A stretch of DNA of 64,000 bases from PRDV01 sp963710865. GTDB taxonomy: Bacteria; Babelota; Babeliae; Babelales; Babelaceae. Under the pieces are notes generated by a model, which did no database searches, was not told the DNA's origin, and worked only from the letters and a program-made list of their open reading frames with translations. Location: the NCBI GenBank assembly GCA_963710865.1, contig CAVQBR010000002.1, forward strand, positions 744,001 to 808,000, read 5' to 3'. The translations under genes and the position numbers were made by a program. Of the stretch, positions 18,481 through 27,638 are shown piece by piece. Numbering within the stretch: position 1 is the stretch's first letter; each line of letters starts with the position of its first letter.

Positions 18481-18508
18481 TTGTATGTTTCGGATAATCT
18501 TTTATAAT
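18481..18508 (+). promoter_or_regulatory. Candidate promoter of the 7TM-HTH regulator gene
   Basis: TTGTAT (18481-18486), a 16-bp spacer and a perfect TATAAT (18503-18508) on the plus strand. The predicted start, near 18515, is upstream of the mini-gene 3 start near 18527 on the other strand, so the two polymerase sites overlap and face each other. Confidence 0.5.
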
Positions 18509-18533
18509 TATCGTATATGTCAACTCAAGAGTT

Positions 18534-18561
18534 AGTCTATAAAAACTAATTTTAAAGTCAA
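18534..18561 (-). promoter_or_regulatory. Promoter of mini-gene 3
   Basis: TTGACT (18556-18561), 16-bp spacer, TAGACT (18534-18539) on the minus strand. It interlocks with the plus-strand promoter at 18481-18508. Confidence 0.6.
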
Positions 18562-18581
18562 CACACCAAAAGAGAGATAGT

Positions 18582-21293
18582 ATGTTTGCCTTTTCTTGGT
18601 TTCTCGACATTTTCTTCAATTACTATGTTTCCCTGGCAGTGATGCTGGTTTCCTGTTTTTACAATATTTTTCTAATAGCAGTTTGCATGCGGTACATAAT
18701 TCAAACGACGAGCCATCGACGCATAGCGTTGATTTTTTTTATGATCTTTCTCTTAGGTATGCTCGTGAATACGTCATGCTATCTGTTCTTTCTTGTTTTG
18801 AGAGGCATTTTGCAATATAAAGGAGCAACGCCTCCCATGCTTGGTTTTGCAAACCGCTTAGATTGGGCATTGTATATAACTACCTATCAATCATTTGCTC
18901 TGTTTTTTGAATATCTGTACCAAAATCACGTAAAGATCCGCTTTTACCATATACTCCATGGCCTAATCAATATCGCAATTTCATCAGTGTTTTTATATTT
19001 TGCTTTTACCAATTTTCATAATCCCTACGCGAACCAAAGCATAGTCCTGATCGAACAAACGCTTGTAAAGCTAATTTACTGCTATCTTCCATTCCTGTTT
19101 GTACAACTTTCGTACAAGATTTTTGTGCACTCGGGTAGCCAGCAACTACCTCGTATTTTATTTAATCAAATACGCTATTTAAAGGTGTTTGCAGTTGCAT
19201 ACCTTTTGTTAGAGATGGCAAATAACATAGGTGTAACTATAGATCTATTTGGTGCTTATCATTATTCATTCTTTGCGCTTAGTACTTTGCTGAGTTGCTG
19301 TGCAATGTATGCAACTAGTAAGCGACTATTAGGCTTACGCTTTTTAAACTTGCGCCAGGACGTGGAATCGAAAGAAAAATTCAATTTTATCGTCCAGTTC
19401 AGAGATATACTAGAGCAGCTTAGCTATGCAACGGCCCTGAAGGATCTTGCTCATTTGTCTCAAGCCTTTTTTCAAGCAGCTTTTGCTATCCCTCTTGGCA
19501 GAACAAGGCTATATCTACGAAAGATGGACCAAGAGAGAGAGTCGGAATATTATGATATTGTAAATGTGACAAACAATGTTGAACACTTTATTGGTAAGGC
19601 CGAAAATCATGCATTCACGGATGCGTTGAAAAAGTCTAAAATATTTATCCGCGATGAGATTGAATTTACTCAATATTATGAGCGTGATCGAGTAAGCAAA
19701 GAAATTCTTCAGTTTCTCAACGCAATAAATGCGGAAATATTTCTTCCTATCTTTGAGCGAAATGCAATCACGGCCTATATTATTGTTGAACAAGGTGCAC
19801 GACCAGATAAGTTATTCACCAATAAGGAGCGAGATGAGATGCTCGTATTTACGAGCTATTTAGGTAACGTTATTAATATTTTAAAATATAGCAATATCGA
19901 AGCCATGCATCAAAGGTTGAAAGAGGTAACGGAAGAACTCTATCATAAACACCAAGAAATTAACCAGTATAAAGAATGTAATCGCACATTCATGCGCTCA
20001 AATAAGGAGCGAAAGACCGGTATTATTTATTATAAACATCGCAAATTTACGTTCGCAAATGAGGCCGCAAAGCAGCTTATTGGTATAGATTTAAATACGA
20101 GTGAGGGTCATGCGCTTACTCGGACATGTAAAGCTGTGGCGCGAAATGTTCAAGAATATAAATCATCACAAACAATGTTTGCAAAAGATAGTAGTGGAAA
20201 CAAAATCATCATTGTTGGCATACCGAGCTTAGAAGAACATACTACCATCTTGCTTGTTTCATATCCGGAGATATCTGATATTATGAAGTCTCAATTTGAT
20301 CAGCTCAAAGATCCTTCATCGTGGGATTATGTCCTGTACTTAGAAACGACACAATCGGGTCAGCTTATTAATCAGTTAATTCCTGGGACGGGCGAAAAGC
20401 TCCTTAATTATAAAATAAATCTGCTTGCGACCGCGTTAAGTAAAAAAGCTACACTCTTAGATATGCCTGAAGAAGATCTTATGGCTACCGTTGAAATTTT
20501 ACATAGCATAAGTCTGCGTCAAACGCTTAAAGTTATGAAACTGACGGGCCCTGAAAAGCATGAAGAGGCTGCTATAAAGCTGTTTGGACTCAATCCCCTT
20601 ATGCAGAAAGATTCGGAGCCATCTCTCCTTGAGAAGCTTGATAATACCGGTACTCTGTTTATCCAAAACATCGAATATTTGAGCGTTAACACACAGGATT
20701 ATCTTGCTGAGTTTTTTGCCTACGGGTTTTTTTTCCGTTGTAAGAGTGATCATAAGATTTTTAGCAATGTACGGATTATCTGTTCATCAGCGAAAGATCT
20801 GAATGCACTTGTTCTTGAAGGTAAATTCTCTCGGACCTTGTTGAATGAGCTACAAAAAACCTCATTGAAGATGCCATCATTTTCAACGCTCTCTGAAACT
20901 GAAATTGATGCTCTAGCGCAAGGCTTTGCAGAGCAGATGACATTGAATGATGCTACGTATCAAAATCTTCTTGCCTTAACCGAGAAGGATAAGGCAAGAC
21001 TGCTTGCCAATCGACCATTAAGCTTGCATGAATTTAGGGAAAAGATTCATCAGCTTCTTATCACGAAATCGGTGAGAAATAATATAGAGGATGTCACCGA
21101 GTTTGATCCAGCCTATAATGTATCAGATCCTGATATTGCACGGGCAGTGCGTCTTGGTAAAAAAGCGCTACAAGATCCGCAAAGCATGGCTATTTTGTGG
21201 AATAAGTTCAGAAATCAAAATAAAATTGCTACATTGCTCGGAGTTAACAGATCATCGGTTAATAGGCGGTGTCAGGAATATAACCTGAAATAA
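18582..21293 (+). CDS. Seven-span membrane regulator with GAF/PAS, degenerate sigma54-activator AAA and HTH
   Basis: The 903-residue protein starts after AGAGAGATAGT. Seven hydrophobic spans are visible near residues 15-37, 48-75, 94-113, 124-143, 159-182, 199-220 and 226-247. Then come a GAF-like region (about 270-440), a PAS-like region (about 480-560) and a region aligned with NtrC-type AAA+ domains: AIKLFG matches ELFG, NTGTLFIQNIEYL matches GTLFLDEIGEL, and VRIICSSAKDL matches VRIIAATNRDL. Walker A, the acidic Walker B pair and the GAFTGA sigma54 loop are missing. The C-terminus is a Fis-type HTH (NKIATLLGVNRSSVNRRCQE). It is probably a membrane-tethered one-component DNA-binding sensor that cannot remodel sigma54 holoenzyme. 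The neighbouring secreted mini-peptides are plausible ligands or targets. Confidence 0.8.
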   Translation: MFAFSWFLDIFFNYYVSLAVMLVSCFYNIFLIAVCMRYIIQTTSHRRIALIFFMIFLLGMLVNTSCYLFFLVLRGILQYKGATPPMLGFANRLDWALYITTYQSFALFFEYLYQNHVKIRFYHILHGLINIAISSVFLYFAFTNFHNPYANQSIVLIEQTLVKLIYCYLPFLFVQLSYKIFVHSGSQQLPRILFNQIRYLKVFAVAYLLLEMANNIGVTIDLFGAYHYSFFALSTLLSCCAMYATSKRLLGLRFLNLRQDVESKEKFNFIVQFRDILEQLSYATALKDLAHLSQAFFQAAFAIPLGRTRLYLRKMDQERESEYYDIVNVTNNVEHFIGKAENHAFTDALKKSKIFIRDEIEFTQYYERDRVSKEILQFLNAINAEIFLPIFERNAITAYIIVEQGARPDKLFTNKERDEMLVFTSYLGNVINILKYSNIEAMHQRLKEVTEELYHKHQEINQYKECNRTFMRSNKERKTGIIYYKHRKFTFANEAAKQLIGIDLNTSEGHALTRTCKAVARNVQEYKSSQTMFAKDSSGNKIIIVGIPSLEEHTTILLVSYPEISDIMKSQFDQLKDPSSWDYVLYLETTQSGQLINQLIPGTGEKLLNYKINLLATALSKKATLLDMPEEDLMATVEILHSISLRQTLKVMKLTGPEKHEEAAIKLFGLNPLMQKDSEPSLLEKLDNTGTLFIQNIEYLSVNTQDYLAEFFAYGFFFRCKSDHKIFSNVRIICSSAKDLNALVLEGKFSRTLLNELQKTSLKMPSFSTLSETEIDALAQGFAEQMTLNDATYQNLLALTEKDKARLLANRPLSLHEFREKIHQLLITKSVRNNIEDVTEFDPAYNVSDPDIARAVRLGKKALQDPQSMAILWNKFRNQNKIATLLGVNRSSVNRRCQEYNLK

Positions 21294-21384
21294 GCAGATT
21301 TCTCTTAATGTGCAAATAAATGTGTTGAAAGTAAGCGTTCCGAGGCTTGCTTGAGAGTATAAATCTATTACAAGGCGAGATGGT

Positions 21385-23946
21385 ATGAATGTACTAAAAA
21401 AGATGCTTTTGATTGTTGTGTTTCTGAACTTAGGAACAGTGCATAGCATGATTCGGTTTGCTGATGGAAGCAATTTCAACAAGCAAGCAGTTGAATTTAG
21501 AGAAAAACTTTGCCGTGATCCTAAGACATTTCTTTCTAAGCTTCCGGATGACCTTCATAAATTAATCTTTGACTTAATTTTTAAGGGAGCTGCGTTTCCA
21601 GCGTATTTTGCTGCATGTTATAAGGCATGTTATTCGGGCAGTTCTGTGCAATTGCGAGGGCTTCTGGACCCAAACGTAGGTAGAGATAGCGAAAGAAGAA
21701 ATATTGTAGGGGAATTAGCTTCTATACTAGTCGAAGATGATCATGTCCCGGGGTTTGACCTCTTGGCACGGCATGGTGGTCGGTATTACTCGATGACTCA
21801 GCTATTACATCTAGCAGCGAAACGTGGTAGCAAAAGAGTAGTAAGGTATTTGCTAGATAGAGGAGTTGATAAAGATAGTCGTGAAAATGAATTGTATACG
21901 CCGCTTTATAGAGCTGCCTCTGAAGGTCATGCTTCAGTAGTAAAGTTATTGCTTGACGAGGGTGCCGATTGGACTGCTACTGATTGTAACTATTTTCCTC
22001 TGAATGCCGCAGCCAGCAGGGGTCATTTTGATGCCGTTCAACTCTTGTTACAGATAGGTGCTCATAGAGATTATCATAATTATACTGGAGGAACTCCTTT
22101 ATTTCTAGCGGCTAGGAATGGTCACGAAGAGGTAGTCAGGCTCTTGTTACAAGCTCATGCCGACATGGAAATCGACTTTGAAGAGAAAACCCCCCTATTC
22201 GTCGCTGCTGAAAATGGCCATACCAATGTGGTTGAACGATTATTGGAAGCAGGTGCATGTATCGACAGATTATGTAAAAATACAACTGCACTGTATGTTG
22301 CTGCAGAACGGGGTCATGGACCGATTGTTGACTTGCTTTTGAAAGCTGGTGCTCAAGGGAATAAATGTTCTTTTGTGGACCTTCAAAGTGATGATCCCGG
22401 GTTGTTTTGTAAAGGCATAACCTCTCTTACCTTTAGCACTACACCACTTTATATTGCTGCAGCACACGGTCATAAGGGGATTGTTGAATCGCTGCTGAAC
22501 GCGACTGTTTGTAGGAATGGTTTTTGTGTGGGAGTGGGTATTTGTCAAGAGGGAGAGAAGAAAGCAACTGAGAAGTTCGGTGAAACAACCGCTTTGGATA
22601 TTGCCGTGTCAAGAGGCCATGCAGAAATAGCTAGATTGCTGCAAGGCATTGGTGAGCCTTCTACTTCATTATTTAGTGCGGCAGAAAGGGGTGATGCTGA
22701 AGCTGTTTGTTCATTGCTTTGTACTAGTTCAGATAAGGATCTTACAAATGAAAATGGAAAAACGGCTTTGTTTATTGCTGCTGAGAACGGACATGCAGAT
22801 ATTGTTCAGATTCTGTTAGATAACCAGGCAGACTGGCGTAAAAATTGTAGAGGAAAAACCCCCTTGGATATTGCGGTGCTCCTGGGCCATGAGGATGTTT
22901 TTCAAGTGTTGCTCAATCGTCAAATTCAGTTTCCAGAATCGCTCTGCAGTTCTGTGTTGACTGCGGCCCGAAGTTACTCTCCTTATGCAGTTAATCGATT
23001 GTGCGAAATAATTGATAGAATTAAAGACCAGCCAAAAAAGGAAAAAATAAAGAAAGAACTATTATGTGCTGCGACACTGGAAAATCATGAGCTCATAGTC
23101 CGAAAATGGTTACACGCTGAAGATGAAGAACTTTTAAGGTGGTCGGCTGGTGATCTCTTGAATAGAGCTGTTGAAAAGGGACATCATTCCATTGTGAGTC
23201 ATTTGTTCGTTCAGTATAGATTAGTGAATGACAGTCCTGAACGCACTCCTATAGCATTAGATCCAGATGCTTTATATGAGAGGGCAATAAGAAATGAAGA
23301 CGTTTTCTTGGTTAAAATACTTGTCCGTAATCTTTGTGAGAACACAAGAGATAGCGATTTGCCAGAAATGTGGCTGCCTTTAAAAAAAGCCCTCGATATA
23401 AACAGTCTTGCCGTAGTGAGGGGACTGCTATACGAGTACAAACGAAAAAAAATGACTCTAGAAGAGGATGATCTAGCGATCTTATCTTATTCTTCAATAA
23501 TAAGGGGAAGACTTGATATGCTTAAAGCGTTTGTCGAGGCAGGTGCGGATATAGAGAGTAGGCGTGCAGGTATAACCCTATTGCTTGCTGCTTGTGAGGT
23601 TAGGCATTATGAGATAGTTGATTTCTTACTTCAACGTAAAGCAAATCCGAATGTGGCTAATGCCGATGGCATAACACCACTGCTGCTAGGCGTGGACAAT
23701 GGAAAAGTTGAGTTAGTAAGGTTGTTGCTCGAAGCAGGTGCAAATCCAAATGGTATTGGGCGTAATAGCTGTCCCCTCCTGTGTATAGCGACCATCCAGG
23801 GTTTTAGTGAGATAGTCGAGCTGCTGTTGAGAGCTGGGGCGGCTAAAGATGTAACTTTCAATAATTGGACGCTACCGTATATGGCTAGAATGAGCGGAGA
23901 TTCTGCGACCATTAAGATCATTGAAAAGATGGTAAATTCGAATTAA
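21385..23946 (+). CDS. Sec-exported ankyrin-repeat protein with F-box-like N-terminus (853 aa)
   Basis: The signal peptide is MNVLKKMLLIVVFLNLGTVHS. Residues about 30-60 read EKLCRDPKTFLSKLPDDL and then HKLIFDLIF, the best F-box match of the window (LPxDLxxxIFxxL). Ankyrin repeats fill the rest in two blocks (about 130-400 and 690-850), separated by a helical, less regular stretch. F-box plus ANK is a known effector layout in symbionts and poxviruses that recruits host SCF ubiquitin ligases; use here is inference. It lies 91 bp after the regulator gene. A decayed ANK tail follows. Confidence 0.87.
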   Translation: MNVLKKMLLIVVFLNLGTVHSMIRFADGSNFNKQAVEFREKLCRDPKTFLSKLPDDLHKLIFDLIFKGAAFPAYFAACYKACYSGSSVQLRGLLDPNVGRDSERRNIVGELASILVEDDHVPGFDLLARHGGRYYSMTQLLHLAAKRGSKRVVRYLLDRGVDKDSRENELYTPLYRAASEGHASVVKLLLDEGADWTATDCNYFPLNAAASRGHFDAVQLLLQIGAHRDYHNYTGGTPLFLAARNGHEEVVRLLLQAHADMEIDFEEKTPLFVAAENGHTNVVERLLEAGACIDRLCKNTTALYVAAERGHGPIVDLLLKAGAQGNKCSFVDLQSDDPGLFCKGITSLTFSTTPLYIAAAHGHKGIVESLLNATVCRNGFCVGVGICQEGEKKATEKFGETTALDIAVSRGHAEIARLLQGIGEPSTSLFSAAERGDAEAVCSLLCTSSDKDLTNENGKTALFIAAENGHADIVQILLDNQADWRKNCRGKTPLDIAVLLGHEDVFQVLLNRQIQFPESLCSSVLTAARSYSPYAVNRLCEIIDRIKDQPKKEKIKKELLCAATLENHELIVRKWLHAEDEELLRWSAGDLLNRAVEKGHHSIVSHLFVQYRLVNDSPERTPIALDPDALYERAIRNEDVFLVKILVRNLCENTRDSDLPEMWLPLKKALDINSLAVVRGLLYEYKRKKMTLEEDDLAILSYSSIIRGRLDMLKAFVEAGADIESRRAGITLLLAACEVRHYEIVDFLLQRKANPNVANADGITPLLLGVDNGKVELVRLLLEAGANPNGIGRNSCPLLCIATIQGFSEIVELLLRAGAAKDVTFNNWTLPYMARMSGDSATIKIIEKMVNSN

Positions 23947-23973
23947 CATTATGGGAACTTAAAAGGCATCGGT

Positions 23974-24474
23974 ATGATCAAGTTATTATTGGGCACAGGA
24001 ACACTGGTCGAAATCCCGGATCGAGACAATGCGACTCCCTTGTATTTAGCAGCCTTCCATGGTCATACGCAGGTGGTTAGCTTGTTAATGGCAACAGGTG
24101 GCAATAAAGAAAAGACATATAATGGAGCTGCTCCATTGTTTATTGCAGCTTGTAGACATGCTGTTAAAGGCAGGAGCAGATAAAGATAAGTCCGATAACG
24201 ACGGGATAACTTATTGTATATGGTCACAAAAGATGGCCATTGTAATTTGGGTGGTTTGTTATTGGCGACAGGTGCTGATATAGATCATGCTGCAAAGGAT
24301 TGCACAGCCACCGTATAGCAGCTCAGTTTAGGCATGTTTATGTTGTTAATTTTTCAGTAAAAGCGAGGGGCAGACAAAACGCATAAGGCGGGTAATGGTT
24401 TAACGCCTCGAGCGATAGCAGAATCTAAAGGGTATACTCAGATAGCTGATCTGCTGAATGAAAATATCAACTAA
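23974..24474 (+). pseudogene. Decayed ankyrin gene
   Basis: ANK coding is visible in several frames: MIKLLLGTGTLVEIPDRD with NATPLYLAAFHGHTQVVSLL (frame of 23974), VDMLLKAGADKDKSDNDG in another frame, then LLLATGADIDHAA, and the cap NGLTPRAIAESKGYTQIADL ending at 24474. At least three frame breaks and stops are present. There is no signal peptide. It may be the lost 3' end of the preceding gene or an independent copy. It fills the gap 23947-24536. Confidence 0.7.
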
Positions 24475-24536
24475 GATTATGCGAAAATTGTGCTAATCAG
24501 TAGATTTTTAGTGTTCGAAATATCTTAAGGACCAAG

Positions 24537-26357
24537 ATGCAAATACTTAAATTATTCGTAATAACTGGGTTATTGTTTTCTGGAATCAATGGGATGGAGA
24601 CTTTGAAAGAGAGAGCAATCTTTTCACAGGAGAATAGTTATTTTCGAATGCTCTCTACGGATGTACATGATGAGATCCTCTGTTTTTTGATGGGTATGAC
24701 CCCATTGCATTTGGCAAGCAGAGAAGGCTTAGTTGAATCAGTCAATTCCTTGTTACATAAAGGTGCTAATGTAGACGCATGTAGAAGTGATGGAGGAACA
24801 CCATTGTTTGAAGCAGTTAATAAAGGTCATGCTACTGTAGTTGATATGCTCCTGAGGGCAGGGGCCAATAGAGATAGAAAGAATGCCAATGGTATTTTTC
24901 CGCTGTATTTAGCTGTTAGTGCGGGCTTTAATGAAGTGGTTGATTTGCTGTTGAGGGCGGGCGCTCATCCAGACACAGTACTTTTAAATGACCAAGGACC
25001 CCTACATAGAGTAGCTTATACTCGGAATGTCAAATCCAAAGTCAAACCAATTGATTTATTGTTGGCTGCAGGAGCAAACTTGTACATTGATAAGTCTGGA
25101 CGGACCCCTCTACATGTGGCTTCTGCTAGAGGTCATGCCAAAGCAGTTGATTTATTGTTGAAGGCTGGAGCAAACAAAGAGGCGCTGACGGATAATGCTG
25201 AATCAGCATTATATTTTGCAGCTTCATATGGACATAAGCCAGTAGTTGAGTTGTTGTTGCATGCGGAAGTAAATGTTGATAGGTGGAACAACGAAAGAGA
25301 AACTCCTTTGTTAGCGGCATCATTGAATGGTTATGTGGATATTGTTGATTTGTTGTTGAAGGCTGGAGCAGATAAAGAGGCGATGACAGATAATGCCGAA
25401 TCAGCGTTATATTTTGCAGCTTTCAATGGACATAAGCCAGTAGTTGAGTTGTTGTTGCGTGCTGAAGTAGATGTTAATAAGGAGAATAAAGAAGGAGAAA
25501 CTCCTTTGTTTGCTGCAGCATCGAATGGTCATGCGGGTGTTGTTGAGTTGTTGCTGAAGGCTAGGGCAGATGTCACTATTGCTACATATAAAGATAAAAC
25601 TCCTTTGCTTGCGGCAATTATAAATGGTCACGCTCACGTAGTTGCCTTGTTATTGAGAGAGGGTCATGCTTCTATAGATGATATCATAATGTTTATAGAT
25701 TCGAGAAGATTTCGTAGAGTAAATCTTTTGCTTGAGGCAGTCTACAAAGGGCATGCAGAGGTAGTTAGGTTATTATTGCTTGCTGGAGCTGATAAAAATA
25801 AAGGATTGCCATTTCTTGTCTCGGTCTTGCAAGGTTATACTCAAGTGGTAGCGGTGCTCTTAGAGGCAGGTTATGATAAAAATAAATTCAACGATGATAT
25901 TGATGATGAAGAATATTGTCGAGACTTTGAGTATGACCGTGAGGGACTAAGTCCTAATATTGATCAAATTGCTGTTAAGTGTAAGCAAGAAGAAATTGGG
26001 CCATTGCATGTGGCAGCAATAAATGGTCATGATCAGTTGGTTGAATTTTTATTGAAAGCTGATGTTGATAAGGATAGATCTACAAGATTGGGAACAACAC
26101 CATTGTTTTTCGGATCTTTATTCGGTCGAGTTAAGGTCGTTGAACTCTTGTTGAATGCTGGAGTTGATAAAGATGCTGCCAATAGTGTAGATGGCAGTAC
26201 CCCATTATTTGCGGCGGCTTTGTGTGGGCATACCGAAGTGGTTCGTTTGCTGTTAATGGCGGGAGCAAATAAAGAGAAGCAGAATGGAAATGGTTCTACG
26301 CCTTTGTCAATAGCGATATTGAATGATCATAGTGAAATAATTGAGTTATTAAAGTAG
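24537..26357 (+). CDS. Sec-exported ankyrin-repeat protein (606 aa)
   Basis: SD AAGGA precedes the ATG. The signal peptide is MQILKLFVITGLLFSGING. The next residues (IFSQENSYFRMLSTDVHDEI) repeat the F-box-like module. About fifteen ankyrin repeats follow. Two adjacent repeat blocks are almost identical at DNA level (KEALTDNAESALYFAASYGH and KEAMTDNAESALYFAAFNGH, about 25177-25246 and 25375-25444), so the array has grown by recent internal duplication. The protein ends abruptly in a repeat. Role as for the other exported ANKs: protein binding, target unknown. Confidence 0.87.
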   Translation: MQILKLFVITGLLFSGINGMETLKERAIFSQENSYFRMLSTDVHDEILCFLMGMTPLHLASREGLVESVNSLLHKGANVDACRSDGGTPLFEAVNKGHATVVDMLLRAGANRDRKNANGIFPLYLAVSAGFNEVVDLLLRAGAHPDTVLLNDQGPLHRVAYTRNVKSKVKPIDLLLAAGANLYIDKSGRTPLHVASARGHAKAVDLLLKAGANKEALTDNAESALYFAASYGHKPVVELLLHAEVNVDRWNNERETPLLAASLNGYVDIVDLLLKAGADKEAMTDNAESALYFAAFNGHKPVVELLLRAEVDVNKENKEGETPLFAAASNGHAGVVELLLKARADVTIATYKDKTPLLAAIINGHAHVVALLLREGHASIDDIIMFIDSRRFRRVNLLLEAVYKGHAEVVRLLLLAGADKNKGLPFLVSVLQGYTQVVAVLLEAGYDKNKFNDDIDDEEYCRDFEYDREGLSPNIDQIAVKCKQEEIGPLHVAAINGHDQLVEFLLKADVDKDRSTRLGTTPLFFGSLFGRVKVVELLLNAGVDKDAANSVDGSTPLFAAALCGHTEVVRLLLMAGANKEKQNGNGSTPLSIAILNDHSEIIELLK

Positions 26358-26397
26358 ATTTTGGAGGGTGTGTGAATTGAATGATTGAATTTTTCAG

Positions 26398-26826
26398 CTG
26401 ATCGGCTGGATGTATCACGCTTGGCTCAAAGGTAATCTAATATTACGTCATCAGGCGGGCGAATTGCTCACAGGAGAACTTCTTGAGCTTGGGTTACCAG
26501 CCATTACCGATGTTGAACTGAATGAAAGCGGGGTAACAATGAACGGATCTCTTCACGAGAAAGGACATCCAGAAGCATAGATCATTGCTATGGAATGCAC
26601 GCCAACTGAGGCAAAGATTCTTGATTATGGACTGCGTTGGGCACGTGAACCGCTCTACGCGTGCGCACGAGTTTTAGAGAATGGCCTGTATCTGCGAATC
26701 GTTTTTTGCCCCCCACCAAAACTAAATTCGACATGCATCAGATTTAGCTGTGATAAGTGGGATTCACTGATTTGTTGGCGTCTCCAATTGTTTTATAACC
26801 TGATTGATGATACACTGATAGTATAA
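26398..26826 (+). pseudogene. Broken ORF of unknown origin
   Basis: One frame runs through the spacer with an in-frame TAG at 26578. Before it: MYHAWLKGNLILRHQAGELL (from an ATG at 26410) to GSLHEKGHPEA. After it: MECTPTEAKILDYGLRWARE and onwards. The two halves read like real protein, but I do not recognise them. The composition differs from ANK genes. It may be a residue of a metabolic or mobile gene. The calling of a gene here is weak. Confidence 0.3.
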
Positions 26827-26846
26827 ATTAATGAACGGAGGATAAT

Positions 26847-27167
26847 ATGATTACACCAGAAATCATTGAGCGTGTAAAAGAAATACTTGTCGCAGAATAT
26901 GATCCTGTAGCCCTTTATTTATTTGGCTCTTATGCTTGGGGACAACCAGATGAAGGTAGTGATCTAGATTTGCTGGTCGTGGTGGATGAATATACTAATA
27001 ATCCGCATAATATGCTTGTACAAGGCCATAGAGCGCTGTGGGATTTGCGTATTTCAAAAGACATACTTCTATTTACAAAAGAAGTATTTGAAAGAAAAGC
27101 AGAACATCCAAGCACGCTCTGTTATAGGGTAAAGCGAAAGGGGATTCAGCTGTATGCACGAGCATAA
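26847..27167 (+). CDS. MNT-type minimal nucleotidyltransferase (HEPN/MNT pair)
   Basis: SD GGAGGATAAT precedes the ATG. The 106-residue protein has the pol-beta nucleotidyltransferase signature: LFGSYAWGQPDEGSDLDLLV (GSxxxG...SDxDLLV). The two Asp of DLDL are the metal ligands. Family members act as antitoxins that modify and silence a HEPN ribonuclease. The next gene, overlapping by 14 bp, is a HEPN-domain gene, as expected for a type VII-like toxin-antitoxin pair. The antitoxin reading frame is intact. Confidence 0.85.
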   Translation: MITPEIIERVKEILVAEYDPVALYLFGSYAWGQPDEGSDLDLLVVVDEYTNNPHNMLVQGHRALWDLRISKDILLFTKEVFERKAEHPSTLCYRVKRKGIQLYARA

Positions 27168-27518
27168 AGAATGGATCACAATTGCAGAATCGGATTTGAA
27201 AACTGCAAAGTTCCTATTGAGTTCAGAAGAGGTATTTATTCGGCAAATTGTGGAGCTGAAAAGTCACTAAAAGCATTTCTTGTTTATAAAGAATTTGACT
27301 TTGAAAAAACACATGACCTTGGAAGTCTTGTGCATGCATGTGCAAGTTTTGATGTTGAGTTTCTGGGTCTCTGGGATACTGCAAGTGAGCTGACACCCTA
27401 TGCAATTAGAAGCCGCTATCCTGATGACAACTTTCCTGTGCCTGATCGTTCTATCGCAATTATAGCACTCGCGAATGCTGAAGAGATTTATGAATTTGTG
27501 GTAGGCAAAATTTGGTAA
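27154..27518 (+). pseudogene. HEPN-domain gene with a single-base frameshift
   Basis: The ATG at 27154 begins MHEHKEWITIAESDLKTAKF and then LLSSEEVF, the usual HEPN start. At about 27234 the frame shifts by one base. The remainder, YSANCGAEKSLKAFLVYKEF and beyond (KTHDLGSLV), continues in another frame to 27518. One missing T in a run near 27230-27234 would restore a 121-residue protein. Either the partner is inactivated or this is a homopolymer error. HEPN proteins of this type are RNases or substrate-binding partners of MNT. An ATG at 27171 in the second frame has no SD and would miss the first helix. Confidence 0.7.
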
Positions 27519-27548
27519 GGTGAGTTTTCTTTAGAAGCGATATTCTTT

Positions 27549-27577
27549 TTGACTTTTCAAAGAAAAGATGACATACT
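27549..27577 (+). promoter_or_regulatory. Candidate promoter of rpmA
   Basis: TTGACT (27549-27554), a 17-bp spacer and CATACT (27572-27577), about 60 bp before rpmA. Confidence 0.4.
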
Positions 27578-27638
27578 TATCACTGATTCATTTCTGATTA
27601 TTTAGTAACAAAAGTTTTTTAGTGAAAAAAGGATTGCT

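Noticed and set aside
24537..26357. CRISPR array or satellite from near-identical DNA repeats
   Set aside because: The repeats are 99-bp ankyrin units in one open frame, not spaced direct repeats.
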